From contig JAITMX010000012.1 in assembly GCA_031290775.1 (NCBI GenBank), positions 1-33,477 on the forward strand: DNA of 33,477 nt, read 5' to 3'. Origin of the DNA: Eubacteriales Family XIII. Incertae Sedis bacterium. Its GTDB lineage: Bacteria > Bacillota > Clostridia > Peptostreptococcales > Anaerovoracaceae. Each line of letters opens with the position of its first letter. The stretch's first letter is position 1. The notes under the pieces were generated by a model, which had not been told where the DNA came from, made no database searches, and was given only the letters and a program-made list of their open reading frames with translations. This document shows, piece by piece, positions 17,003-26,072 of this stretch. The position numbers were made by a program, and so were the translations under genes.

Positions 17003-18492
17003 ATCTTTTTCCCTCCTATGGAATATTCGAGCACGTTTGCTTCCGTGACCTCATCGCCCGCGACTTCGCCTACGATGCGGCCGTCTTTCATGACCATGAC
17101 ACGGTCGCTCATGGAGATCACCTCGGGCATATCGGAGCTGACCATGACGATCGCTTTGTTGTCGCGCAGCAGTTCTGTCATGAGCTGGTAAATCTCCTGT
17201 TTGGCCCCGACATCGATGCCGCGCGTCGGTTCGTCAAAGATGAAGATCTCCCCGTCCGTATTAAACCATTTGGCGAGGACGACCTTTTGCTGGTTGCCGC
17301 CCGAAAGATTGCCGACGAGCACGTCCGCGTTCTTCGCCTTGGTCCCGAGTTTCTTGATATATTCCGCGCCGATCTCCTCTTCCTTTTTCGGCATATAGAA
17401 CGAGCCGGAGGAAATCAGCAGGTTTGCGATAATCGTGTTGCGCGCGATCGTATGGATGAGGAAGAGGCCCGTATGCTGCCTGTCCTCCGTGATATAGCAC
17501 ATCTTGTGCCGTATCGCCGAGCGCGGGCTTTTCAGGTTGGCCTCGTGCCCGAAAATCTCCAGGCTGCCGCCAAGCTTTTGGGCGCCGCCGAAGAGCAGCG
17601 TCATGAGCTCGCTGCGGCCGGAACCGACCATGCCGGCAAAGCCAAGCACCTCGCCCCGCCGCACCCTGAAGCTGCAGTCGCTGACCCCGTTTCCCGTGAG
17701 CCCCTTCGCTTCGAGCACGACCTCGCCGGGCTTGAAATGCTCGCGGTTGTAAAACGCCGACGCGTCGCGGCCGACCATCTGGCGGATGAGCTCTTTCCCG
17801 GTGATCTGGTCCGCGCCGCACGTATTGATGTGTTTGCCGTCGCGCAAAATCGTGATGCGGTCGGCGATCTTTTCGACCTCGTCCAAGTGGTGCGATATAT
17901 AAATGATGCCGATGCCGCGCTCCTTGATCTTGCGGACGATATCGAGCAGGTTGCCGATCTCCGTGACCGAGAAAGAAGCGGTCGGCTCGTCGAGGATAAT
18001 GACCTTGCGGTCAAAGATGAGCGCCTTCGCAAACTCGACGATCTTTTGCTCGCCCGACGAAAGGTTTTCCGTGAGCTCGTCGGGATCGATGCCGCTGCTC
18101 AGGTAGTCGAGGACCTCCTGTGTACGCTTGCGCATCTCCTGCTTTTGCATGAAGCCGCCTTTCGTGATCTCCATGCCGACAAATATATTTTCCGTAACGG
18201 ACAAGGGGCCGAAGATCGTGTGCTCCTGATAGATGCATTGTATGCCGAGATCCATCGCGCCGAGCGGCGACAGCGCCACCTTTTGCCCTTCAAAAAAAAT
18301 CTCCCCGCCATCATCGGGCTGATACGCGCCTGAGATGATTTTGATCAGCGTCGATTTGCCCGCGCCGTTTTCGCCGCAGATGCAATGGATCTCCCCCGCG
18401 TTCAGCGTGAAGTCAATGTGATCGAGCGCCCGCACACCCGGAAAGGTTTTTGAAATGTCCGCGAGCCTCAGAAGTTCATGCGTTTGCGTCAT
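16999..18492 (-). CDS. Sugar ABC transporter ATP-binding protein, two NBDs (RbsA/MglA family)
   Basis: CGENGAGKSTLIKIISGAYQPD, LSSGEQKIVEFAKALIFDRKVIILDEPTASF, second NBD VGNLSGGNQQKVVLAKWF...FIFDEPTRGIDVGAKQEIYQLM. ATGA overlap with the permease gene. Confidence 0.92.
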   Translation of the reverse strand: MTQTHELLRLADISKTFPGVRALDHIDFTLNAGEIHCICGENGAGKSTLIKIISGAYQPDDGGEIFFEGQKVALSPLGAMDLGIQCIYQEHTIFGPLSVTENIFVGMEITKGGFMQKQEMRKRTQEVLDYLSSGIDPDELTENLSSGEQKIVEFAKALIFDRKVIILDEPTASFSVTEIGNLLDIVRKIKERGIGIIYISHHLDEVEKIADRITILRDGKHINTCGADQITGKELIRQMVGRDASAFYNREHFKPGEVVLEAKGLTGNGVSDCSFRVRRGEVLGFAGMVGSGRSELMTLLFGGAQKLGGSLEIFGHEANLKSPRSAIRHKMCYITEDRQHTGLFLIHTIARNTIIANLLISSGSFYMPKKEEEIGAEYIKKLGTKAKNADVLVGNLSGGNQQKVVLAKWFNTDGEIFIFDEPTRGIDVGAKQEIYQLMTELLRDNKAIVMVSSDMPEVISMSDRVMVMKDGRIVGEVAGDEVTEANVLEYSIGGKKI

Positions 18493-18526
18493 AACAGCAC
18501 CTCTGTCCCCCCAACCTTACCGCAAT

Positions 18527-18555
18527 ATACTATCGTTTTTGACCGCGTTTGGCAA
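18527..18555 (-). promoter_or_regulatory. Promoter of the ABC importer operon: TTGCCA (18550-18555), 17 nt, TAGTAT (18527-18532)
   Basis: Read directly on the minus strand upstream of the start at 18492. Confidence 0.55.
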
Positions 18556-18564
18556 GTAAAATAT

Positions 18565-18604
18565 TCCATATTTCTCCATACATTTTTTCTCCATTTTTCT
18601 CCAT
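18565..18604 (-). promoter_or_regulatory. Tandem ATGGAGAAA direct repeats immediately upstream of the -35 (candidate activator site)
   Basis: Minus strand gtATGGAGAAAaATGGAGAAAaaatgtATGGAGAAAtATGGA; unit spacing 10, 15, 10 bp. Confidence 0.55.
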
Positions 18605-18620
18605 ACATTCAAACAACACA

Positions 18621-19008
18621 TTGCAGTTCACACCCTAACCGTCATTGCGAGCGAAGCGAAGCAATCCAGTGGATAATGGATTGCTTCGGTTGCTGCGCAC
18701 CCTCGCAATGACGGCATTCCGGCAAGGGTCCGAACTGCAACAACAGCGCCTCATACGCTGCACTCCTGGCAGACGTGGTGCAACGGAGCTAAGTCGTAGA
18801 GTGCCACGCGCTAAAGCGCTGCACTCCTGACAGACGTCCTTCCATCGATTTGCTTGCGCAAATCGGGATAGGACTGTCAAGCTCCTGTACCACTGTCATT
18901 GCGAGCGAAGCGAAGCAATCCAGTGGATAATGGATTGCTTCGGTTGCTGCGCACCCCCGCAATGACGGCATTCCGGCAAGGGCCTGAACTGCAACAACAG
19001 CGCCTCAT
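18621..19008. repeat. Composite intergenic repeat cluster: two 114-bp direct copies of a TCATTGCGAG-type palindromic repeat (18641-18754, 18895-19008) flanking hairpin modules
   Basis: The copies are offset by exactly 254 bp with about 3 mismatches. Each contains GCAATCCAGTGGATAATGGATTGC. Between them lie the class I hairpin 18799-18826 and the hairpin 18846-18865. Confidence 0.8.
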
Positions 19009-20267
19009 CCGCATAGCCTCTTGCCATATTCAAGCAGATAACGCTCGGCGTCCACATTCCAAAGCCCATTGTGGGCCTGCACGCGCACGTCAAGTTCGGC
19101 GAAAAACGGGTCGTTTTCCCCCAAGGCGCCAAAGTCCGCGATCGCCGTCAGCGGCATGGACACGTGCGTGTAAATCAGCTTCTTGCCGCCGCCGATGCGC
19201 GGCATGTCCAGCGTCGCCTCCGCGGCGCTGTCGAGCCCCCCGACGTGCGTCACGAGGATGGCGGGGTCGATCCGGCCCGCTGCGGCCAAGGCGAGCGACT
19301 CGATCATGTCGTCCGTATTGCCGCCGCTCGTGCCCGCGATGTGCGTCGCGTTGTAATGGACATCGTAAAAATTGAAGGGCGCGGAAAAGGCCTCGTTTTC
19401 GGGGCCCGCAAAGAAATTGAGGCAGCCGTCGTAGGCAAGGATGGCGCCGCCCTGCTCGACGACGGCAGGCACGGGCGCAAACACAAAGACGTCGTCAAAG
19501 CCGCTGCCGCCGGAGAGCGCGCGCAGCGCCGCCTTTGGATCGTCCATCCCGCCCGTATTCACGTAGACGAGCTCGACGCCGTGCCGTTTCGCGTCCTCGG
19601 CGGGCAGCACTTTCCCCGCGCGCGCGAGCCGTCCCGCGTCGATGTCGGTCACGACAAGCAAGGACGGCCGTTCATCGCGATGGATCAGGTAGTCGAGCAT
19701 CGCCAGCCCCATCGGGCCGACGGCGGCGAGCGCGGCGGCCTTGCCGCCCGCTTTGATGCCCATGGCGTGCGTATATTCGCCGTGCACCGTATGGTAATTT
19801 CCGTGTACGGCGCCCGTCACGCAGGAGAGCGGCTCGACAAGCGCGCCGTAAAAGAAAGCGTCCCCCCCGTAGGGAAGCACGTAGCCGCCGCTGATGGCCG
19901 CGGCGGGGATGATGCCGTAGGTCATATCGCCGCCCATATACGGAAAGCTGTAGCCGATGGCGTCGTAGGTCTCTTTCATGCCGGTCTGTATGACAAAGCG
20001 CATGCCGGGCGCGTATTTGCCCCGCCATTTCGCGCCAACCTCCACGATCTCGCCGCAAAACTCGTGCCCGAGCACGGTCGGGTTTTCGGCGACGTCCGCG
20101 GGTACGCGTTTGTGGCCCGGCCCCTTTTGGGCCGCTTTGTACGAAGACATGCACAGGCTGTCGCAGACGAGTTTCACAAGAATCTCGTCGTCCCGGATGG
20201 GCGGCAGCTCGAAAGTCTCGAGCCGGACATCCTTTTTTCCGTATAGCCTGAGCGCTGTCGTTTTCAT
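19005..20267 (-). CDS. Zinc-binding dehydrogenase, L-sorbose-1-phosphate reductase (SorE)-like
   Basis: MKTTALRLYGKKDVRLETFELPPIRDDEILVKLVCDSLCMSSYKAAQKGPGHKRVP...VLGHEFCGEIVEVGAKW resembles the SorE family. Confidence 0.65.
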   Translation of the reverse strand: MKTTALRLYGKKDVRLETFELPPIRDDEILVKLVCDSLCMSSYKAAQKGPGHKRVPADVAENPTVLGHEFCGEIVEVGAKWRGKYAPGMRFVIQTGMKETYDAIGYSFPYMGGDMTYGIIPAAAISGGYVLPYGGDAFFYGALVEPLSCVTGAVHGNYHTVHGEYTHAMGIKAGGKAAALAAVGPMGLAMLDYLIHRDERPSLLVVTDIDAGRLARAGKVLPAEDAKRHGVELVYVNTGGMDDPKAALRALSGGSGFDDVFVFAPVPAVVEQGGAILAYDGCLNFFAGPENEAFSAPFNFYDVHYNATHIAGTSGGNTDDMIESLALAAAGRIDPAILVTHVGGLDSAAEATLDMPRIGGGKKLIYTHVSMPLTAIADFGALGENDPFFAELDVRVQAHNGLWNVDAERYLLEYGKRLCG

Positions 20268-20299
20268 TTTCTTTCTTTCATATATCCTTTTTTGCGTGC

Positions 20300-21509
20300 T
20301 CACAGTATCGTGATGTCGCCGGCAAGCCTGCCCGCCGCACGGCGAAGCGCCGCCGCCGCGCCCCCCGCATCCGCGCCGGACACAGTCTCCCAAAACGCCA
20401 TAATTGCCCGATAGTGCTGCCCGTCCGGCGAAAGCCCCGTGATTTCTTCAAGCGAGGCGGCGCCCGGAAAGCCGAGGGCCGGCAGAGCCGCCGCCACAGC
20501 CGCCGCGATATAGACAGCCGGCAGCCCGTATTTTTCGCAGTTTTCCAGCGCGCCGACGAGCCGGTCGCCTTGGCTTAGCTTGCGCGCTGGGTCCGCCGCC
20601 ACGCGCGCGCAGGTGTCGCCGAGCGCACGGTTTGAGAAACGATAGAGCAGATTGTCGATGTGGCGGCCCAAGTTTGCCGCGTCGCCCGCGTTTTCCATGG
20701 CAAGGGCGGCCGCGCTTTCGCGCATGGCGCCCGCCGCAAGGAAGAGGATGTCCGCGTCGTCAACCGCCTCCGCGATATAGGTGCAGCCTTTTAGCAAACC
20801 GAGGTAGGCGACGGCCGCGTGCCCCAAATTGTGGACATAGAGTTTTCGTTTTACATAATACTCGAAACGGTCAAGCGTACACAGGCCTTCCACAGAAGGG
20901 GCGTCCCCCCTGAACGCGGCTTTGTCTACGGGCAAAAACGCGTATTTTTCAACGCTTATACGCAAAGGGTCGCCATCCTTCATCGCCTCCGTCTGAATGG
21001 GGGCCATACGCCCGATGACCGCCTCGGGGAAGCCGGCTATTTCATCCAACGAAAGGGCAAGCCCCTCCGGCAATTCCCGCCGCACTTCCTCGCGCAGCTT
21101 CGCGCCGGCGTCCAAGAGGTTTTCGCAGACGATGATGTTGAGCGGCGCGGCATCCCCGCGCGCCCGCTTTGCGAGGCCCGCCGCGAGCATGGGCGCGATA
21201 CGCGGCAGCGCGCGCGCCCACCGCAGTAGCGCAGATATCCGCCCGCGCAATCTCCTCCGCCGCCGCGCCGATATCCGCAGCGTTCACGGCGCGGACGCCT
21301 CTCACGGCCGTTTCGGTGGGCTCGCCTTCGTTTTCAAGCAAACGCACCGGATAAAACCCGCGCTCGCAAAGCAGGCGCACGATGTTTTCATCGATGTCAA
21401 TGAATACCGTTTCATAGCCTGACGCCGCAAAGGCCGCCCCGACAAAACCCCTTCCGATATTGCCCGCCCCGACCACCACGGCGGTTTTTCCGGCGCACTG
21501 CCGTGTCAT
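20300..21509 (-). pseudogene. mtlD: Mannitol-1-phosphate 5-dehydrogenase family (mtlD-like), interrupted by a frameshift at about 21208-21217
   Basis: N-terminus in frame of ORF 21042..21812 (MTRQCAGKTAVVVGAGNIGRGFVGAAFAASGYETVFIDID...ADICATAVGAR). C-terminus in frame of ORF 20300..21250 (ALPRIAPMLAAGLAKR...NIIVCENLLDAG...KLYVHNLGHAAVAYLG). Junction lies in a (GC)5 tract. Confidence 0.75.
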
Positions 21510-22528
21510 AGCCCTTTCACCCGCTCCGTTTCCGCTGCCATTTTCGCCTTTATTTCCGCAAGCGGCGCCATCGAATCGTTTGCCCCGTAGCCTTTCAGGC
21601 TGTACGCCGCCACGATATTTGCCTCCGCGAGCGCCTCCGCGAGCGTGAGCCCGCGCCGGACGGCGTACAGAAGCCCCGCCGCAAAAGCGTCTCCCGCGCC
21701 GACCGAAGACTTGATGAAGCCCTCCGGCAGCGCGATTGATTTCGCCGTCATATATTCGCCGCTCGCCACGTCGCAACCGGCGGCAAGCTCCGGCATATGC
21801 ACGCAGACCCATTTTTTCACGCCGAGCGCCGCAAGCGCGCGTACGCAGGCTTCGAGCGCGCCATCCAAAAGCCGCCCCTCCGCGTCCCGGATGCGGATGC
21901 CCGTCACGCCTTCCGCCTCGGTATCGTTGATCGTCAGGATGTCCGTATAGGCGAGCGCCGGCGCCGCGACGGCGCGGTAGCGGTCTGCCGCCTCGCTGAC
22001 CATATCGACCGAAGTCAGGATGCCCGCCTTTCCCGCCGCGTCAAGCACGCGGCACATCCCTGTCGGGTAGTCCTTGTCGGGGCCGTCGAGACGGTCAAGC
22101 AGCAGAATATACCCGATATGCAGGATTTCGGCGCCGCAGCGGGCAAAGTCGAAATGCTCTGGGCCGAGCAGCGCGCCCGCGCCGCGAAACTGGAAAAACG
22201 TCCTGCGCCCGCCCGGCGTGGTGATGACGTCGGTAAAAGAGGTCTCGCCCGCGCGCGTCACCAACCCCGTGTCGATAGAAGGAAATTTGGATAATTCATC
22301 CATGATCAAATCGCCGAGCGCGTCCTCGCCGGCCATGCCGAGGACTTTGACGGGCACTTCGGGCGCGAGCTTTGCCATATCGATGGCGCAGTTGCACACA
22401 AGCCCGCCGAGTCCGCTCATTTGGCGCGTAATCGTCGTGAGCCCCATTTCCGGGGGCCACGCCTCCACAAATTTGAGCCGGTCCACAATGAGGTTGCCGG
22501 CAAAGATTACACTGCCCTTGTTATTCAT
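21506..22528 (-). CDS. Carbohydrate kinase, PfkB family
   Basis: GLGGLVCNCAIDMAKL, TGIRIRDAEG, IKSSVGAGDAFAAGLLYAVRRG (PfkB signature). Confidence 0.85.
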   Translation of the reverse strand: MNNKGSVIFAGNLIVDRLKFVEAWPPEMGLTTITRQMSGLGGLVCNCAIDMAKLAPEVPVKVLGMAGEDALGDLIMDELSKFPSIDTGLVTRAGETSFTDVITTPGGRRTFFQFRGAGALLGPEHFDFARCGAEILHIGYILLLDRLDGPDKDYPTGMCRVLDAAGKAGILTSVDMVSEAADRYRAVAAPALAYTDILTINDTEAEGVTGIRIRDAEGRLLDGALEACVRALAALGVKKWVCVHMPELAAGCDVASGEYMTAKSIALPEGFIKSSVGAGDAFAAGLLYAVRRGLTLAEALAEANIVAAYSLKGYGANDSMAPLAEIKAKMAAETERVKGL

Positions 22529-23561
22529 ATCCCATCAGCAAATCGAGCACATACATCTCCAGCTTTTCAAAGTTTTGCTCGGCGACGCATTTCTTTTGAA
22601 ATCCATAATCGAATTTTTTCACTTTTTCGAGCAGTTTCAGGAAGATCGTCTTGCTGTTGATGAGGTGCCGGTAGCAGTCCTCCGCCGGCTGCGTGCGCAG
22701 GGCTTTCACGTCAAGGCCGACACATTCAAAGTTGCCGATGTCGCCGAAATTGTTTTCGTAAAGCACCTTGGCCTGATTGAAGGCCTGCCGCAGGTTTTCG
22801 ACGCCAAAGGTCTTGTCCTGGTCGTAGCGGATGCCGTTTTGGTCGTTGAGGTGGACGCCCCAGAGCTTGTTCCACGCGAGCGCGAAAGCCATGTCGGCGG
22901 CGGGGTCGAGGCCCGCCATGATGGAATGGGCGCTCTCGATGCACAGGCCGACGCGCGAGGGGTCTACCGTATTTGCGCCGAGCGCGAGCCCGTGGCCAGC
23001 CGTGCCGCAGTAGCTCCGGTCGATGGGCTCGTTGGGCTTGGGCTCGATGAGGATGAGGATGCCCGGGTCGTACTCGAGCATCGTATTGACGGCGTCGCGC
23101 ATTTGCTTGATCTTTGCGACAGGGTCCTTGCCCTCGGCGCACAGCGTGCCTTCGCGCGCGTACCAGAGCTGAATCTTGTTCGTGCCGAGCGCCCGCGCGA
23201 TGTCGATGGACCTCAGCGAGCGCCAGATTGCAAAATCGTAATCCTCGTCAAGGCTTGCCGTATACGCGCCGTCGTTCGTGCGTGTGTCAAACCAGAGCCT
23301 TGGCGCGACAAATTCCGCGAACAGCCCCGTCTTGTCGAGCAGCGCTTTCACATCCTTCGCGTAATCCGTGATTGCCTGCCCGCTCATATTGTTCATATCC
23401 GGGACGGCGTCGTCGTCGTGAAATTGCACGCCGTCAAGGCCGATTTCCTTGAACTTCGCGATCTTTTCCTCAAAGGGTATGGCGGGCCGGATGCCGGGCC
23501 CAAACGTCTCGTCCCCTTCATGGATGTTCCACGGCCCCGCCGTAAACCTGAATGTCGCCAT
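22521..23561 (-). CDS. Xylose isomerase family protein
   Basis: FTAGPWNIHEGDETFGPG, GLDGVQFHDDDAVPD, ILIEPKPNEPIDRSYCGTAGHGLAL, LWGVHLNDQNGIRYDQD. Start overlap ATGAATAA with the kinase. Confidence 0.8.
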   Translation of the reverse strand: MATFRFTAGPWNIHEGDETFGPGIRPAIPFEEKIAKFKEIGLDGVQFHDDDAVPDMNNMSGQAITDYAKDVKALLDKTGLFAEFVAPRLWFDTRTNDGAYTASLDEDYDFAIWRSLRSIDIARALGTNKIQLWYAREGTLCAEGKDPVAKIKQMRDAVNTMLEYDPGILILIEPKPNEPIDRSYCGTAGHGLALGANTVDPSRVGLCIESAHSIMAGLDPAADMAFALAWNKLWGVHLNDQNGIRYDQDKTFGVENLRQAFNQAKVLYENNFGDIGNFECVGLDVKALRTQPAEDCYRHLINSKTIFLKLLEKVKKFDYGFQKKCVAEQNFEKLEMYVLDLLMGYE

Positions 23562-23581
23562 CTTCTCTTCTCCTGTTTTCT

Positions 23582-26056
23582 TTACACGCCGGCCTTCGCC
23601 CTGCGCAGTTGGTCGACCGCCGTGAACACGCCGGTCTTTGGTTGATAGCCCTTCAGCGGCAGGAGCTTCTCGTGGATCGCGTCCAATATCCAGTCCGCCT
23701 GCGGGAAGAAAAATTCATCGTATTCAAACGGCGGCGTGATCCAGTTTTGCGCGCCGACGACCACGGGCGGCCCGTCAAGCCGGTCAAACGCCAGCTCCGT
23801 GATGTTTCGCGCCACGTCGTTTATGAAAGAGCCGCGCGCGCAGGCATCGCTCGCGAGCACGACCTTGCCCGTCTTGTCCACGCTTTCGAGAATTTTCGTA
23901 TAATCCAATGGCACGAGGCTGTGCAGGTTGATGATTTCGGCCTCAACGCCGTATTCCTTTGAGAGGATGCCCGCAGCGTCCACCGCCTTGTACAGCGTCG
24001 CGCCGATCGTCAGGATTGTGATGTCCGCGCCCCGCCTGACCGTGTTTGTATCCCCGATGCTGATTTCATAGGCCTCTTTCGGAACGCCGCCGGGCCGGAA
24101 CCGCTCGCCGGCATCGTAGATGCGCTGGCTTTCAAAGAATACGACGGGGTCTGTCCCGTTCAGCGCGGCTGTCATAAGCCCTTTCGCCTCCCACGGCGTC
24201 GCGGGGAAGCAGACTTTCAGCCCCGGGATATGCGCACAGAGCGCCGTCCAGTCCTGGCTGTGCTGGGCGCCGTACTTTGCGCCGACGGACACGCGCAGCA
24301 CGACGGGCATCTTGAGTATGCCCGCGCTCATCGCCTGCCACTTGGAAAGCTGGTTGAAGATCTCGTCGCCCGCGCGGCCGATGAAATCGCAGTACATGAG
24401 CTCGGAAATGACGCGCCCGCCCATGAGCCCGTAGCCTACGGAAGAGCCGACAATGGCGGCCTCGGAAATCGGCGCGTTGAACAGCCGCGTATACGGCACG
24501 ACCTCATTCATGCCCCGGTAGACCGCAAAAGCGCCGCCCCAGTCGCGCACGTCCTCGCCGTAGGCGATGATGGTCGGGTCTTCCTTGAACTTGTCGAAGA
24601 CAGGCTCAAAGATCGCGTCCCGGATGTTCAGCATTTTCAGCTTGCTGACGGGCTTCCCTTCACCGTCAAAGGCCGCGCGGTTTTTTTCCGCGACCTGCCT
24701 GACGCGGCTGCAGCTGTCCGGGTCCGCAAGGAATTTCGGCTCGCCGTCCGCTAGTTTTGGCGCCCTGCCGTTTGAAAACATCGTGCGCTCGATGATGTGA
24801 TAGTCTTTTTTGAAGTCCGCGTACGGCGAAATCGCCGGGTCTGCAGCCCAGCCGCAGATCCTCGTCATGCGTTCCGTCGTCCCCGCCCACATCTCTTCAA
24901 AGTATGCGTCTGAGGCGACCTCCGCGTTTACGAGCTCCTCGCGAAAGGCCTTGATCGGGTCGACCGCAGCCCACGCGTCAAGCTCTTCCTTTGAGCGGTA
25001 CGCGTTCTGGTCGGAAGTGGAGTGGCCCGAGAGCCGGTAGGTCAGCACATCGAGAAAAACGGGGCCCCCGCCCTGCTCAACCAGCGCCTTCTTGCGGCGG
25101 TAGCAGTCGATGACGGCGAGCGGGTCGTGCCCCCAAACGCGCTCCGCAGACATCTGCCCAGGCGCCACGCCGGCGCCGATCCTGGCAAGCATATCGTAGG
25201 CCATCGTCTCCCCGTTTGTCTGCCCGCCCATACCATACGCGTTATTCCAAACATTGAAGATGATGGGCAGGCCGCCGGGCTTTTTGTCCTCCCAGAGCGT
25301 GTGGAACTGGCCCATCGCCGAAAAGTTCAGCACTTCCAAGACGGGCCCGCAGCCGAGCGAGCCGTCGCCGATGTTGCAGACCACGAGGCCGGGCTTTTCG
25401 TTCACGCGCTTGTACAGCGCCGCGCCCGCCGCGATCGGCGCCGAGCCTCCGACGATGGCGTTGTTGGGATAAACGCCGAACGGCAGGAAAAACGCGTGCA
25501 TCGAGCCGCCCATGCCGCGATGAAAACCGTTGTCGCGCGCAAAAATCTCGCAGAGCGCGCCATAGAGCACAAAGTGGGCCGCAAGGTCCTTCACATCCTT
25601 TGCCGTGTAGATTGTGTCGAGCGTTTTCAGGATCTTGCCGTCCTGAAAGGTCTCCATAATGGTCATAAGCGTGCCCGCGTCAAGCTTTTCGATTGCGGAC
25701 AGCGACTTGGCGAGGATTTCCGAATGGCTTCGGTGGTTGCCGAAAATGATGTCCGACGTCCCGAGGAGATAGGCCTGCCCGACAGCGCCCGCCTCCTGCC
25801 CGAGCGACAAATGCGCCGGCCCCGGATAGGTCGTCTCGATTCCGTTGTAATTGCCCTGTGTCTTGATCTTGTTCAGCATATCCTCAAATGCGCGCAAGAT
25901 CGTCATGTCGCGGTAGATCCGCACAAGCTCCGCGTCCGCAAAATCCGGGCGCGCTTCCGTGACGGTCTTTTTGTAGGAATTGGCCGGGATATTTTCAAAG
26001 ACGATTTCGGAGGGCTTCGAGAGCTCCGCAGGGTCTACAAACAGGGTCTTTGTCAT
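23582..26056 (-). CDS. Fused alpha/beta E1 component of a 2-oxoacid dehydrogenase complex (ThDP-dependent)
   Basis: Alpha half: FHRGMGGSMHAFFLPFG, NIGDGSLGCGPVLEVLNFSAM...NVWNNAYGMGGQT. Beta half: GEDVRDWGGAFAVYRGM, NAPISEAAIVGSSVGYGLMG, VVLRVSVGAKYGAQHSQDW, VLASDACARGSFINDVA. 824 aa. Confidence 0.9.
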   Translation of the reverse strand: MTKTLFVDPAELSKPSEIVFENIPANSYKKTVTEARPDFADAELVRIYRDMTILRAFEDMLNKIKTQGNYNGIETTYPGPAHLSLGQEAGAVGQAYLLGTSDIIFGNHRSHSEILAKSLSAIEKLDAGTLMTIMETFQDGKILKTLDTIYTAKDVKDLAAHFVLYGALCEIFARDNGFHRGMGGSMHAFFLPFGVYPNNAIVGGSAPIAAGAALYKRVNEKPGLVVCNIGDGSLGCGPVLEVLNFSAMGQFHTLWEDKKPGGLPIIFNVWNNAYGMGGQTNGETMAYDMLARIGAGVAPGQMSAERVWGHDPLAVIDCYRRKKALVEQGGGPVFLDVLTYRLSGHSTSDQNAYRSKEELDAWAAVDPIKAFREELVNAEVASDAYFEEMWAGTTERMTRICGWAADPAISPYADFKKDYHIIERTMFSNGRAPKLADGEPKFLADPDSCSRVRQVAEKNRAAFDGEGKPVSKLKMLNIRDAIFEPVFDKFKEDPTIIAYGEDVRDWGGAFAVYRGMNEVVPYTRLFNAPISEAAIVGSSVGYGLMGGRVISELMYCDFIGRAGDEIFNQLSKWQAMSAGILKMPVVLRVSVGAKYGAQHSQDWTALCAHIPGLKVCFPATPWEAKGLMTAALNGTDPVVFFESQRIYDAGERFRPGGVPKEAYEISIGDTNTVRRGADITILTIGATLYKAVDAAGILSKEYGVEAEIINLHSLVPLDYTKILESVDKTGKVVLASDACARGSFINDVARNITELAFDRLDGPPVVVGAQNWITPPFEYDEFFFPQADWILDAIHEKLLPLKGYQPKTGVFTAVDQLRRAKAGV

Positions 26057-26072
26057 AAATTTCCTTCTTTCT

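Noticed and set aside
18635-18971. Short ORFs in the intergenic repeat cluster (60-81 aa)
   Set aside because: Generated by palindromic repeat sequence; no RBS or conserved domains.
18621-19010. Possible CRISPR array
   Set aside because: Repeats are few, palindromic, of unequal spacing, and the intervening sequence is itself repetitive; no cas genes.
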